This document shows, piece by piece, positions 1-10,099 of a DNA stretch of 64,000 bases (position 1 is its first letter; the number at the start of each line of letters is the position of its first letter). The DNA is taken from NCBI GenBank assembly GCA_016490735.1, contig JAEMWC010000620.1, positions 426,001-490,000 on the forward strand, read 5' to 3'. The stretch is from Pachyseris speciosa (lineage: Eukaryota > Cnidaria > Anthozoa > Scleractinia > Pachyseridae). Both the position numbers and the translations under genes were made by a program. The notes under the pieces were generated by a model. It was not told the DNA's origin, searched no databases, and saw only the letters and a list, made by a program, of their open reading frames with translations.

Positions 1-157
1 CAAGGGAGACTAATTGTCAGTCGTGATCATGGCTCTGTGCAGGAGATGGTGCTAGGGAGTTAAGCCTTCTTTGCCACTAGTTCGGTGCTGCGTAATTGCT
101 ATTTATTTTAATAAAAGAAGACTGCCTCGTTGTTTCTGCTTGCAGCACTTAATAATT

Positions 158-209
158 AACAATTATTCACCGAAGTGGAGGTGAATAGACACTAAGGTGA
201 ATAATTGTT
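158..209. repeat. Short inverted repeat, 14-bp arms
   Basis: AACAATTATTCACC at 158-171 is the exact reverse complement of GGTGAATAATTGTT at 196-209. The GGTGAATA/TATTCACC core recurs inside the neighbouring element at 213-402, so this is probably part of the same non-autonomous repeat family. Confidence 0.7.
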
Positions 210-212
210 TTA

Positions 213-402
213 GTATATACCACACAAGCTGAATAATTAGCGGACCAAAACATTACTTTTTTTGTGACAATATACCGACAAGTGATCGGAAATTGTGAAA
301 TCTCGCACGCCGGCTGTTCGGAGGTGAATAGTACTTGCTATTCACCTTCGAGTTAACCAATAAGACCGCGCGAAAAGTACTATTCACTTGTGTGGTATAT
401 AC
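213..402. mobile_element. MITE-like element with 16-bp perfect terminal inverted repeats
   Basis: GTATATACCACACAAG at 213-228 is perfectly inverted at 387-402. An internal palindrome (AGGTGAATAG at 322-331, CTATTCACCT at 338-347) uses the same GGTGAATA motif. There is no coding capacity. The superfamily is not assigned because the target-site duplication is unclear. Confidence 0.6.
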
Positions 403-1424
403 ACTAATAACCATTACTGCAAAACAATACATTTATTTTTGTAGAAACGATGTTTAAAAACTATTCTTCACTGTTCTTTTATCAAAAATCGATTCAGTTT
501 ATGATATTAAAAGTAGAATTGCAAATTTAAATAAGTTAAGAATACACTCTTTAAAACGGGGCAAGTAAGATAATCATAGGTTGAAGTGCAAGTATCGATT
601 TGCGCAAGAAATTTATAATTTATTGATATTAATTGGCTATATTGTTTGGTTGTTTATGTTAGTCGTTCAGTGCATATTTTCTCTTTTTGTTTTAGTTGCT
701 ATTGTTTATTCTGTCGTCCTTTTTTTTCTTTGCGTGTGTGTAATGTATTGAATTACTATGGAAAAAAAACAATAAAATACCAAAAAAGAAATAACCATTG
801 AGGCCCAATTCCCCACTAGGAGTCTCACGGCTGTTGATGATGAATAATAACCGTTGTAGAAACCAGGGATTTAATATGTGTAAATCATACCATCCTTGTA
901 TATGCATCCGCAGCTGTTTCAGTACAAGAGCATCGTACATTTCCACGCCATCCACCCGATCTCCAAGCTGAGCAATTTTACATGCTCAAAAGGGAGGTCG
1001 CATGAGTGTTTCTTGCTGGAGTAGCCCTTCCATTGGGCAGCGCTAACCCAGTCAACCCACGTTTTGCTCTTCATTTTTGCAGGTTATAAAGTTCTTAAAA
1101 CGTAGGTGTGTCTGATGACATCTTATCAAAATTTCTAAGGGAAAAGGTAGGTTACAGTGTGATTTTTGCTACATTCTGTGATTTCCCAAATTTGAAAAAA
1201 TTAATAATTAGTTTTAGATATCAAGTCCTAAATTGTAGTTATTATTCATTTAGTGTTTACTAATTTAAATCCTTCCTTACTTGGATTTCGTGGCAACGGG
1301 TAAAATGCAAGAGCACCCTTAACTTGACCTGACACTTTGAGACAGCAAATTATAACTTTTATAACTCTAAATGGATTTGTATATAAGTTTATTCCACTGA
1401 ATTTTGTTCATGTCGTGATTTCAG
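403..1424. other. AT-rich non-coding stretch upstream of the SAM exon
   Basis: No convincing gene. The only open frame (692-955, minus) is low complexity (poly-Phe and poly-Lys) and looks like chance. The stretch ends in a usable splice acceptor (TGATTTCAG) just before 1425. Confidence 0.5.
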
Positions 1425-1646
1425 ATGGACGTGGAAGCCGTTTTATATGCGACTGATGAGAGTCTAAGAGATCTGGGCTTGACAGCAAAAGGTGACATTT
1501 TTGCCGTTAAAGCGTTTTGCCAACGCCGCATGAAAGGCCACCAACCAGAGAAAGAGGACTACGAGGAGAGAAAGAGGAAGCTAGTTGAAGAACTAAAGAA
1601 AGGTAGAGAAAAAGTGAAATATAAAGAAGACAGAAATGGCCAGTAG
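1425..1646 (+). pseudogene. SAM-like domain exon of a SAM/ubiquitin-like/HECT-like gene
   Basis: The exon opens right after a TTTCAG acceptor. It reads MDVEAVLYATDESLRDLGL and continues through KGDIFAVKAFC, the pattern of a SAM-like helical domain (about residues 1-40), followed by a Lys/Glu-rich helix. A TAG at 1644 closes the frame, but the same frame then stays open to about 1787, so this may be an in-frame stop in a decayed gene rather than the true exon end. From memory, SAM plus ubiquitin-like plus HECT-like proteins form a multicopy family in cnidarians. The next two segments downstream, in the same orientation, match the other two domains. The linker expected between SAM and ubiquitin-like parts is short or missing. 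The call as a family member is fairly safe; function here is doubtful. Confidence 0.65.
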
Positions 1647-1779
1647 TCGCGCGTAGTCGCTGATCTCATGCAGCCCGCATCGGAACCTCCAGTACCAGCA
1701 AAACGTGAAATGAATAAGCAGAAGGGCGAAGCCTGGCGTTTGAACCATGCAAATCTGAGTCTAGATACTGGTACACAAG

Positions 1780-2235
1780 GTGTTTGCTAGATTTGGTAGA
1801 TTGGAAGCCAGAAGGTCATCTAGGGCCGCCAGAGAACTCCCTGAGCCTGAGGAAGGAACTTCAAGGATAAGGGTAGCTGTTCACCATGTTTTTGAGGGGA
1901 AACTGGTCAGGTACTTCCCCAGTGGAGATAGGATGCTGTCAGTGTATGATTGGATTGGCTCTCTGGCAAAACAGCCAGAGCACGTCCACCTCTGTGTCTC
2001 TCCAGAAGAAATTGTATTGCCATCTGACCCTGTCAGGAGTTGCACTCTTTTCATGCAAGTTACTGATGAGCCCGTGTTTCTGTTGGAGGACCCTAATGTT
2101 ACATTCAAAGGGTATGAGCAGAAAGAGGATCCTCTTCAGGACGCGGAACAGTATGTAGAGACAAATACCATTAACTGTTTCCTTTCATTGCATTTCAGAT
2201 GGCATCGGCAAGTAGCAGTTTTGATTGGTTTATGA
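1780..2235 (+). pseudogene. Ubiquitin-like/UBX-type segment of the same gene
   Basis: The conserved part runs from about residue 10 to 115. An Arg/Glu-rich stretch (SSRAARELPEPEEGTSRI) leads into a beta-grasp-like pattern with VAVHHVFEGKLVRYF and VYDWIGSLAKQPEHVHLCV, as in UBX or ubiquitin-like folds. The frame begins at a GTG with no good start, so it is an internal piece. It lies in frame +1 relative to the SAM exon, which means either an intron or a frameshift between them. The last residues (after about 2160) look intronic. In the family this domain sits between SAM and HECT, which is also its order here. Confidence 0.6.
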
Positions 2236-2659
2236 AAGAACAAACCACCTTTTATCTACCCCTAGCAATAATTAATCTACTTGCAGTTTACGTATCCTTT
2301 CTGTGTTTGGATTTCTGTATTGAGATGCCGTTTTCAAAGGTTACATCTAATTTGAGATCCCGTTGTCACTGATTAATTAGAATGAAATACTTCATCTTAA
2401 CGAATAGCAATTTTCTTGTCTTTTTTAGGTCGGAGATGAAAAAATGGAATATATTTTTTTAGTATTTTTAAGCCGACCCCAATTGAGACAAATGTGGCTT
2501 AAGAGCACATTCATCTTTTATTGTGTTCATTGTTTTCAAGGGGTCATGGTTCCATCGTTTATAAAAGGGAATTAACATGCAAAGACCTGAAGGGTTCAAT
2601 GCCGGCTTTGATTGGTAGAGTTTCTGACATGTATTTTCCGCTTTGTTATCGCCTTTTTT

Positions 2660-4013
2660 CAGGCAAGCTGGGACTGCCTTTGATGAGTTTGAATTGGCAC
2701 GCCAGGCCTAAGATGCGCCAATGTTAAGAGATCAAGGCGTTGTCTATGAAAACTACAGCAATACACAGCAGAAATGAATGGAGGCAATGAATGCACTGGA
2801 AGGCAACGTCAGTATCATAGTGAACAAGGAAAACGTAGTACAGGATCTTATGTCCATTTATAAAGATGCCTGTATTTTACAGAAGTTTATCTCAGCATCC
2901 ATGGAAGGGGCAGACGCTACTGGAGATGGTGTGTTGCGAGAAGTCTACTCCTTGTTTTGGGACCAATTCTTGTCTCAAAGTGATGGAGATAGTGAGCACA
3001 CGATCCCCATTGTGCCAAGCCTTAATCAGGATGATTATGCCAGCATTGGTAGAATCATAACCCATCAGTTTGTGCTGAGCGGTATTTTTCCAGTTAAAGT
3101 TTCTCAAGCATCTATTCAGCACGCTGTTCTTGGCCATGTCTCAGACGAGTGCAAGATCGATTCATTTCTTCGAATCCTACCACAGTTACCTACCGCGGAC
3201 AATGTGACGTCCCTCCTATTACACATTTCAACAACAGAGTTTGTGACAAAGCCATTTTTATGTCTAACATCCATGCGTCAAGGAATGGGCCCTCTCTGGG
3301 ACAATGTAACAAGAGAAGAGATCGAGTCAAACTACGAAATGTGCAGACCAAGTGCAGCCCGTGTCATTGCAACACTGGTTTTGAATCCAGAAAATCCAAA
3401 AGAGGCTCAGATAAATCGGTGGCTGGAGCGCTATCTTAAAGGATCCACCAACGAAATCCTTTCTAACTTTCTCCGCTTTTGCAGAGCAGCAGATGTCTTA
3501 CTGCCAGGCACCGGCATAGCAGTTGGCACGGAAGTTATGCCACTTACAGCGACTCGTCCCAAATCGTACACCTGCTTTCGCAAATTAATTTTTCCTAGAA
3601 ATTATGCACATGTCATCGGCTTCCCCGTGGGGTCGACCCCCGGGCCTACCAGGGAGATATGTGGGGGAATACAAGGAGATGGATGGGATTATTTGCCAGA
3701 GGGTAGGGGAAAATCTTGACATTGTTTTACGATCAAAGATTAGGGGGTGGGGGAATTCACAAGTTTAAAAAGGATGTCACGGGGATTTTCAGCTGGGAGA
3801 CACCTCACCCAGGGGGCTTTGTCTTGAGAGATTCACTGACCCCCGGGGAAATTCCTCAATTTTACTTGACTGATTTTACAATCCCTCTGGTCAGCTCGGG
3901 GGTCGACCCCGCGGGGAAGTCGATGACATGTGCATTACCAGTCGTATTCACAAAGGCGAAACAACATGGACTTTTACTTGCGTGACAGTTCCATATGGGA
4001 TCTAAACGATTAG
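2660..4013 (+). pseudogene. HECT-like ubiquitin-ligase domain, terminal segment split by a MITE
   Basis: The segment follows a polypyrimidine tract and CAG acceptor near 2660. The frame has a TAA near 2708 and a TGA at 2775, then is open from 2778. It shows the HECT-like features DATGDGVLREVYSLFW, FLRFCRAADVLLPG and the catalytic-cysteine motif SYTCFRKLIFPRNY. HECT ligases form a thioester through that Cys. The open frame then runs into a foreign inverted-repeat element (3605-3934) and stops at 3717-3719. If the element and one TTA copy are removed conceptually, the same frame resumes at 3938 and gives a short C-lobe tail containing MDFYLRDSSIWDLND, with stop TAG at 4011-4013. Two stops upstream of 2778 and the insertion make this a pseudogene in this copy. 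Confidence 0.75.
3605..3934. mobile_element. PIF/Harbinger-like MITE inserted in the HECT-like gene
   Basis: Terminal inverted repeats of about 52 bp (3605-3655 and 3882-3934) begin TGCACATGTCATCG and contain GGGGTCGACCCC. Both ends are flanked by TTA (3602-3604 and 3935-3937), matching the TWA three-base duplication of PIF/Harbinger elements. The 330-bp element has no transposase. Confidence 0.75.
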
Positions 4014-4869
4014 TGACGGAGATTCCACGCCCTGTGCTTTTGCTTGAGTCAGCTAGCTTTTGATAACTAGTGCCACATAAGTTTGTTCTTGTCACTGTTG
4101 TTACTGTTAAAGTACTCTGTTTCTTTACCAGCAAATACGAAGCTGCCAATTACAGTTGCTGTTGAGTTTCACATGTAAGACGATTTCTGACATTTGCACT
4201 TTTCTTAAACGATTTTTCACTGACGTATAAGTACTTGAATTGATCGTGGGTGATTCTGTGTATTTCTTCTCATAATTAAACGTTTGAATTAGAATAATTT
4301 CGAGAGGTAGATATTTACATTTAACTGGCTTCAAAAAAACCATGATCTGCACTTCTTGCACATTCTTTTTTCCTCTGAAGTTTCGATACATACACTTTGC
4401 GGAGTACACTGCATTTCGTCACACTGCATTTCGTGCCACAACACGATGGTTGTCGAACTTAAAATCATAACGTCACGCCACAGTAAACAAAAGCGTTCAC
4501 CACTGATCAGTATGCAAGAAGCGCTTTTTCACTTATTAGTAAATAATATGCAAGATGCATCATCCACTTGCCGATTGGCTGTTAAAATCACGTGATCGGT
4601 AATGACGCACTTCCTATTTTTTCCGATAATTATGGCTTCCTGTTTTTCTGAGAATGTCACGCTATTGACTTCGTCTGCAATATTTAAACGCACTTTAATT
4701 AAAAAAAAAACATAGTTTGAATAAAAATTATTTCACAAAATTGCTCCATCAGAAAAAAGTAGTGATGTAATACATTCTTACTACTTTTGGCTACAAGTGT
4801 CTCGCTGCCAAAAGAGTCTATAAATGGCTTTCATTTAATTAGCTCAAACTTTATTTAGATGACTGCAAG
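4014..4869. other. Non-coding stretch between pseudogene and minisatellite
   Basis: AT-rich and without a supported gene. It contains a short local direct repeat (ACTGCATTTCGT twice near 4409-4432) and two A-rich runs near 4700. The open frames on both strands show no recognizable motif. Confidence 0.4.
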
Positions 4870-4975
4870 GGGCATATGGAAAAGCCGGAATCCGGAAAAT
4901 CGGAAAGCGAGAATCCGGAATGCCAGAATGCTGGAATAGCGGAAAGCCGGAATGCCGGAAAGCCGGAAAGGAAAG
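4870..4975. repeat. Degenerate CCGGAA minisatellite
   Basis: About 100 bp built from variants of GGAAAGCCGGAATGCC, with GGAA occurring roughly every 8 bases on the plus strand. It lies just upstream of the reverse-transcriptase relic and could belong to its 5' side. Confidence 0.6.
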
Positions 4976-5084
4976 TGTCAGAAAACCAGATAGTGCTAAT
5001 CAGGAAACCATGCTAATCAGCTAGTGCTAGTGCTAATCAGGACCCTCTGCTTTAGAGGGTATCCTAATAGTCTTAATTAAGAGT

Positions 5085-6660
5085 ATGGCCCTTGCCAGAT
5101 TTCCTAGTCCCTGGAAGATTGCCAAAGTCAATGCAATTTTTAAAAAAGGAAACCCAGCAGAAGCATCAAATTATAGGCCAATTTCACTATCGAGTTTACC
5201 CAGCAAGCTCCTTGAAAGTCAGATTTGCAGCATAATTGACACCCACCTACACAGTTGCGGCACAAAGAGCAGTAGACAATGGGGATTTACCAAAGGACTT
5301 TCAACTGAAGGAATGTTGATTTCAATGACCGAAACGTGGAAAATAGCCATCGACAATAGTCTTACAGCTGGAGCAGTCTTTATAGATTTTCAAAAAGCTG
5401 TCGACACTGTTCCTCACGACAATATTATCATATAAATTACATACTATTGGAATATCAGGATCTCTTCATGAATGGCTCATGAGCTATCTGTCTAATAGGC
5501 GCCAGTTTACTGAGGTAAATAACTGAAAGTCATCCACTTGCTATGTACGCTATGGTGTCTCTCAGGGCTCGCTCCTTGGCCCCGGACTGTACACTATATA
5601 TGTTAATATGTTAATGACCTCCCTCCAGATGATACAACGGTTTATTGCTTTGGTCCAAGTGTTGACCATGTCTTGTCATCACTAAACAAAACTTGTGAGC
5701 AAATTCTCATGTGGAGCACTAGGAATCATCTGACCATCCACCCAATCAAAACTGAGGCAATGATATTGAGGAAATCTGCATTTATCGGACCTCTGTCCCC
5801 CCTATTTTGGGACAGGTCTTATCAATCTGGTCGAGTCTACCACCTGCCTAGGAGTTAACATCGACAATAGACTCTCATGGTCAGTTCACATCGACTCCGT
5901 AAAGAAGAACGCTGCTCAAAAGGTCGGAGTATTAAAAAGGATGAGAGCTCTTCCCAAAAAGGTGCTTGAGGATATATATTTCAAGACTATTATTCCAAGC
6001 GTTACATATGGAATTTCAGTGTGGGGGAATTGTCATCCCTCTGCATTAAACTCTCTCTCAACACCTTCCTTGCAAGGGCATCTCGTATTATAAACAATCT
6101 TCAACCATCGTTAGCAGATGATGCGTGCCTCGCTAAATCCAACTGGCTGTCATCTCCTACTGTTATAAAAGATCTGTTCTGATGATAGTGCACAAAGTAT
6201 ATTTTGAAACATCATGCCAATCGATTTGTGAACTTTTTTCTAAAAGGAAAATTTCTAGGTCATCTATAATTCAAAACCAGTTTAACATTATTAGATTTAA
6301 TTCAGACACTGGCAGGAACACTTTACAGTCTAGAGGCCCAGTGATTTGGACCTTTTTAAATAGGTTTGTAACAGTACCTGAAAGTTTTTTAAAGCAGATT
6401 TTACGGAAACACTCTAGAGATATAAATACATTCTCTTTTAACAAAGGGGCATCTCCTGTCGCAACGAAAAAAGATGATTTCATTTATTTTTAATATCACT
6501 AAATTAATAGATTTTATAAAGTAGCTAGACCTTAGTAAATTTATTCATTTCTAATATATTTTTATCCCTTTTCAAGTTTGTCTTTTTCAATTATTTGTAG
6601 TAGGTTCACATCAGCCCTTTGGCTGCCCCTTCTAAACCTACTTATCAAATAAAGTACGTA
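5085..6660 (+). pseudogene. Jockey/CR1-like non-LTR reverse transcriptase relic
   Basis: This is the remnant of a retrotransposon ORF2, read over at least three frames. The first frame (5085-5435) has WKIAKVNAIFKKG, the NYRPISLSSLPSKLLE motif and the motif A region AVFIDFQKAVDTVPHD. The next frame has YGVSQGSLLGP. At the position of the catalytic F/YADD, only LPPDDTTVYCFG remains, so the block just before the aspartates appears deleted. Later frames give CLGVNIDNRLSWSVHID and SVTYGISVWGN, the usual post-RT region, and 6182-6493 encodes the C-terminal tail. A 3' untranslated part runs to AATAAAG near 6650. The element has no endonuclease domain in the window, so it is 5' truncated and inactive. 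Confidence 0.8.
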
Positions 6661-7428
6661 TGTGTGGGTGTGTGTACGGTGTCACACGACTCTTTTTGAG
6701 TTACAGGCACACAAAGCTAAAATTAAGGGTGTTTCTAAGCGGCTGCACTGTTAAGGTAATGTCATATGTCAAACGAAAATGCTTACAACTTGTTGAGAAA
6801 TAATTGGGAAATTTTTTTGATACCATTCCCAAGAAAAAAACAAAAAAACGGTGGGAGTATCGATCCAAACAAAGAATTGGTGTTTAAAAATAACAAAACC
6901 ATTTTGAGCCACTTTAATATTCCCCTTACCCTACCCTATTCCCTCTTCCCTGTTGCAACCAAAGCCGTCTCTAGTTTTTCAGAAAGTTGCTTATTAGTGA
7001 TTTTCATTCAATATAATTAGGCTTGAAGAACACAAGAAAATGAGCCACATGAAGAATAACTTGTAAAACAAGCTTCGTTCGTTCGCCACCTCCCTTGTTT
7101 ACGGCTTAGCAACTGGAGGTGTTTGGGACTCATATTTGGATCTTACAAGTCACAAGCCAAGGAATCGCACATTTTTAAATGAAGCACTCGTTGGTTTTAA
7201 TAATGTTTTGGTAAAAATAACGTAACAGTGATGCCTCAAGCAGTTTATACGCGTTCGTTAAGCATATACAGTAACTTTTCTAAAATATTCTACACACTGC
7301 TGAAAAGAACCGTGGGGCTAAAATATAGAAACAAACAAACAATAGTTCGAATTGCAAATATGAAATCCTCTTTGGCAATAAATAATATATTTTGAGCTCT
7401 TACAATGCTGTCATTCCAATTCTTGATG
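6661..7428. other. 3' flank of the coiled-coil gene, non-coding
   Basis: A short GT-rich run (6660-6680) follows the retroelement tail. The remainder is AT-rich without a recognizable gene and contains the presumed 3' untranslated region of the minus-strand coiled-coil gene that ends at 7429. I see no clear polyadenylation signal on the minus strand. Confidence 0.4.
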
Positions 7429-7554
7429 TTAGCTAATGGACAGGTCACCCATGGGCATCTCGGAGTTTGCCAGTAACTCGCTCATGTGCTTTTGGTTTTC
7501 TTCGAGCTCTTCAAGGCGGTCTCGAACCGTTGTTATTTCCCGCTGTTGTCGATC
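7429..7554 (-). CDS. Coiled-coil gene, last coding exon (exon 8 of those seen)
   Basis: On the minus strand a TTTTAG acceptor precedes this 126-nt exon, which encodes 41 residues and a TAA stop. It reads DRQQREITTVRDRLEELEEN and ends GDLSIS. The heptad-like Leu/Ile spacing predicts the end of a coiled coil. It starts in phase 0, matching the phase-0 donor of the exon at 8745-8858. I do not recognize the protein. The gene is transcribed away from the SAM/HECT-like pseudogene's orientation and reaches back at least to 58.36 kb. A cytoplasmic or cytoskeletal scaffold would be typical for such a protein, but that is only a guess. Confidence 0.75.
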   Translation of the reverse strand, partial: DRQQREITTVRDRLEELEENQKHMSELLANSEMPMGDLSIS

Positions 7555-8744
7555 CTAAAAGACATAATAATAAAATGTAAAACACTTCCTGTTGGATGCA
7601 GTTTTGGGTCCCGTAAGAGTGCCGTATTCGACTTCTGAAAAAATAACAATACAAAACACTTCCTGTTGGATGCAGTTTTGGGTCCCGTAAGAGTGCCGTT
7701 TTTGACTTGTGCAGTGCACATACTGAGTAGTTTTAAAATGTATGAAGGCACTCGCCACAACGCCTACTATCATATCTTCAGCCTTGACCTACATGTAAAT
7801 TATCTTTAGAATCCCAAGTGTTAGCTATTTTTCGTCACTTTCAACAATCCTCGTGAGTGCAAAGTTTAGCTGAAATTGTAAAGGGAGGTACAATCACCTA
7901 TTTCAGCTGGTTGTTGGCAAGAAATGGCTTTATTTCAGAATTTGGATAGTACAGTTCGTTTTCTGATGTAGGCAATTTCCTCCATATGTCAGACAAGTTA
8001 TCCTGATTTGCGTTAAAGGGTTATAACAAGTACAAGACGTTTTGGCCTTCGTGTTACACGTACAGGAGGAGTTGCTTAAATAAAATATTAAACTGGAAAG
8101 TCGGCACGAGTGTTTGGCCCTAGCTGACTACCAAAACGAGGCTAAAAGCAACCTTGACGTATACCAGATTTAGACGGGAGGAGGACACAGTCCACAGCCC
8201 AAGCTATACCAAACAAGCTTTATACACACCTAACGTGTCATAAAAACGTTCGAGAGCTCTTGGCCCAACAAGATAAAGAGATCTAGAACCATCAAAAATA
8301 GCAAGGCAAGACGACCATGGCTCTCACATAGTAAATGAAACAACTGACTCGACAAAGTAGTTCTTCTGAATCCAAAGAAATAAAAGCAGTAAACCTTTGC
8401 TACAATGCACTATACGACTACAAGGCTATTGCAGAAAAGCGTAAAAGCAGAGCATTGCAGATGCCCTTTACTCAAATGGTAAGCTGGAGAAAACTCCAGT
8501 CGCTGGCAAGAAGGATCACTTGAGTATAGTGCATATTATTATTATTATTACTTCATTACCACCACCTAGAAACAATCAACTTCACTTGGGTGTTGTTATC
8601 ATCCCGAGGGTATTTTATGGGAAAGAAAAGACAAACTACTCACTGTTTTTATCATTCATGACTGCAAAGTTAAGTATAGATATGTACAATAATCAATACA
8701 ATAAAACTAACCATTCAAAAACAGTGTCATGCACTTCGATTTAC
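7555..8744 (-). other. Intron 7 of the coiled-coil gene
   Basis: 1,190 bp with canonical GT-AG ends on the minus strand. It contains a 74-bp-period duplication (see 7579-7705) and otherwise AT-rich unique-looking sequence. Open frames here have no recognizable motif. Confidence 0.6.
7579..7705. repeat. Two-copy direct repeat, period 74 bp
   Basis: A block of about 55 bp beginning AAAACACTTCCTGTTGG and ending GTCCCGTAAGAGTGCCGT occurs at 7579 and again at 7653 with almost no differences, so the duplication is recent. Confidence 0.85.
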
Positions 8745-8858
8745 CTGATCCAAAGAAGAGTTAAATGGTACAGGTGAACTGGAAGTGGGAAAAAATGTAG
8801 ATCCTACAGCCTGACCACTGTCTAGTACACTCTTGAAACGATTCTGCCTTTTTCTGAA
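8745..8858 (-). CDS. Coiled-coil gene exon 7
   Basis: 114 nt, 38 residues, flanked by a TTGCAG acceptor and a CAG/GTAAAT donor on the minus strand. The peptide starts FRKRQNRFKSVLDSG and continues into a Ser/Pro-rich stretch (PTSSSPVPFNSSLDQ), a likely flexible linker between coiled-coil parts. It enters and leaves in phase 0, consistent with both neighbouring exons. The 284-bp intron separating it from the exon at 9143 is the shortest in the gene. Confidence 0.75.
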
Positions 8859-9142
8859 CTGCAAAAGAAAAATCACCGAAGGTGCAGCATCCATCTGACT
8901 AACCTAACGATTTTCATTACAGATAAAGTCAGCATTTACCATAAACTATTTCCACGAGCAATGCAATGATTTTTTTTAGCAATTAGAAGGAATCGTTACA
9001 TCAGCGCTCTTCTTCATCCGTGGAAACTTTTGGCCGGGAATATAGAAAAATTTTTGTAATTACTCCATTTCATAAAAGTCTTCGCTACATGGTTGGACAC
9101 TAATTGTAATACATGTCAAACACAGACAAGATGAAGACTCAC

Positions 9143-9191
9143 TTTTGCAAACTGTCTTTTGATCTTCTCATTTTCAAGCTCCAAATGTTTC
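9143..9191 (-). CDS. Coiled-coil gene exon 6 (49-nt exon)
   Basis: A small exon with TTGCAG acceptor and AAAA/GTGAGT donor. It contributes one base to a split codon and then KHLELENEKIKRQFAK, a strongly helical, charged segment. The split codon needs two bases (AA) from the preceding exon, which the exon at 24254 supplies 15 kb away. The intervening intron contains the whole first virus-like element. Confidence 0.75.
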
Positions 9192-9760
9192 CTGCAAGTC
9201 ACATTTGATTCAACAATAACTACGCAGTAGACAGTCAGAGGTTTCCTATGAGCCAACTCGTGAATGCAATAGATGGGTAAAATTAGTCGTGTAAGCTGAT
9301 TAAAAGAAAGGGTAAAAGCTTAACTGGGAGACTTTTTTCCGTTTTTGCCATGTTAGGCGCTTAAAAGTAGTAAATATTGAGTACAAGTCACTGAGAAGAC
9401 AAAGAAACACCGTTTTCTTCACGTTCAAAGTTACATTTGCATAAAGTCTTATTAACGTTTATCGACTACCGACGCATAAAAAAATTGCATAACTGATAAC
9501 TACCACATTCCCATTTTAGCCGACAAAAATCGCCCATAAAAACAAGCTCACTTGTTGCAGAAAAAGATCCCTGTGTTATAAGGGAGGGAAACCGAGGTTA
9601 ATTGTTAAAAAAGAAAAACCAATAAGCTGAATATACGGATTAAAATTAACATCAATCCATCCAACTATTGACTATAATTATTCACGAATCACGCTTACCC
9701 ACAAAAGATAATTGTAAAAATAATGATGATGATGATGATGAAGATGATCGCAGTTATGAA
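9192..9760 (-). other. 3' part of the 15-kb intron, before the virus-like element
   Basis: AT-rich intronic sequence without a gene. It ends in a GATGAT-type microsatellite at about 9722-9748, just outside the collagen-like ORF. Confidence 0.5.
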
Positions 9761-9790
9761 CACTACTTAAGCAGTAGTATAGGGGCTAGT

Positions 9791-9815
9791 CGGTAAATAC
9801 CGGCCGTTTTTCGGC
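9791..9815 (-). terminator. Hairpins downstream of the collagen-like ORF
   Basis: Two perfect hairpins abut: CGGT-AAAT-ACCG (9791-9802) and GCCG-TTTTT-CGGC (9803-9815). They lie about 20-45 bp past the stop of the minus-strand collagen-like ORF. Comparable hairpins occur between the plus-strand genes of this element, so a role in transcript 3' end formation is plausible but unproven. Confidence 0.4.
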
Positions 9816-9835
9816 AAATTTCGCCCAAAAAAGCC

Positions 9836-10066
9836 TCAACTTCCCGCCCGCTCCCCACCCGCGCCTGTTGGGCCTGACAGGCCTTCTTCACCACGAGGAC
9901 CTTGTGGACCACGCGGGCCTGTTTGTCCTTGTGGGCCAGGATCGCCTTTGGGCCCATGTGGTCCTTGTGGTCCAGGCAGCCCTGCAGGCCCCGGGGTCCC
10001 TGAGGTCCCATCTCCTTCTTTTGAGCTTCCTGGTGAAGAGTTTATCCAACCCATGCCCGCCGGCAC
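9836..10066 (-). CDS. Collagen-like protein of the first virus-like element
   Basis: After a short Ser/Gly-rich start (an ATG near 10054), the frame encodes about 16 consecutive Gly-X-Y triplets, for example [19 protein letters not shown]. It ends at a TGA at 9836-9838. Collagen-like triple-helix repeats are known in several large and mid-size DNA viruses, where they are thought to sit on the virion surface. The ORF is short and has no obvious signal peptide. It directly follows, and partly overlaps in another frame, the decayed packaging ATPase, so they were probably neighbours in a minus-strand block. It could also be the collagenous tail of a longer broken gene. Confidence 0.6.
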   Translation of the reverse strand: MPAGMGWINSSPGSSKEGDGTSGTPGPAGLPGPQGPHGPKGDPGPQGQTGPRGPQGPRGEEGLSGPTGAGGERAGS

Positions 10067-10099
10067 GCTTATATTGTTTCGTCAAATTTTTTTTCATCA

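Noticed and set aside
6766..7020. 84-residue plus-strand open frame
   Set aside because: No motif, AT-rich composition, no splice or promoter context.
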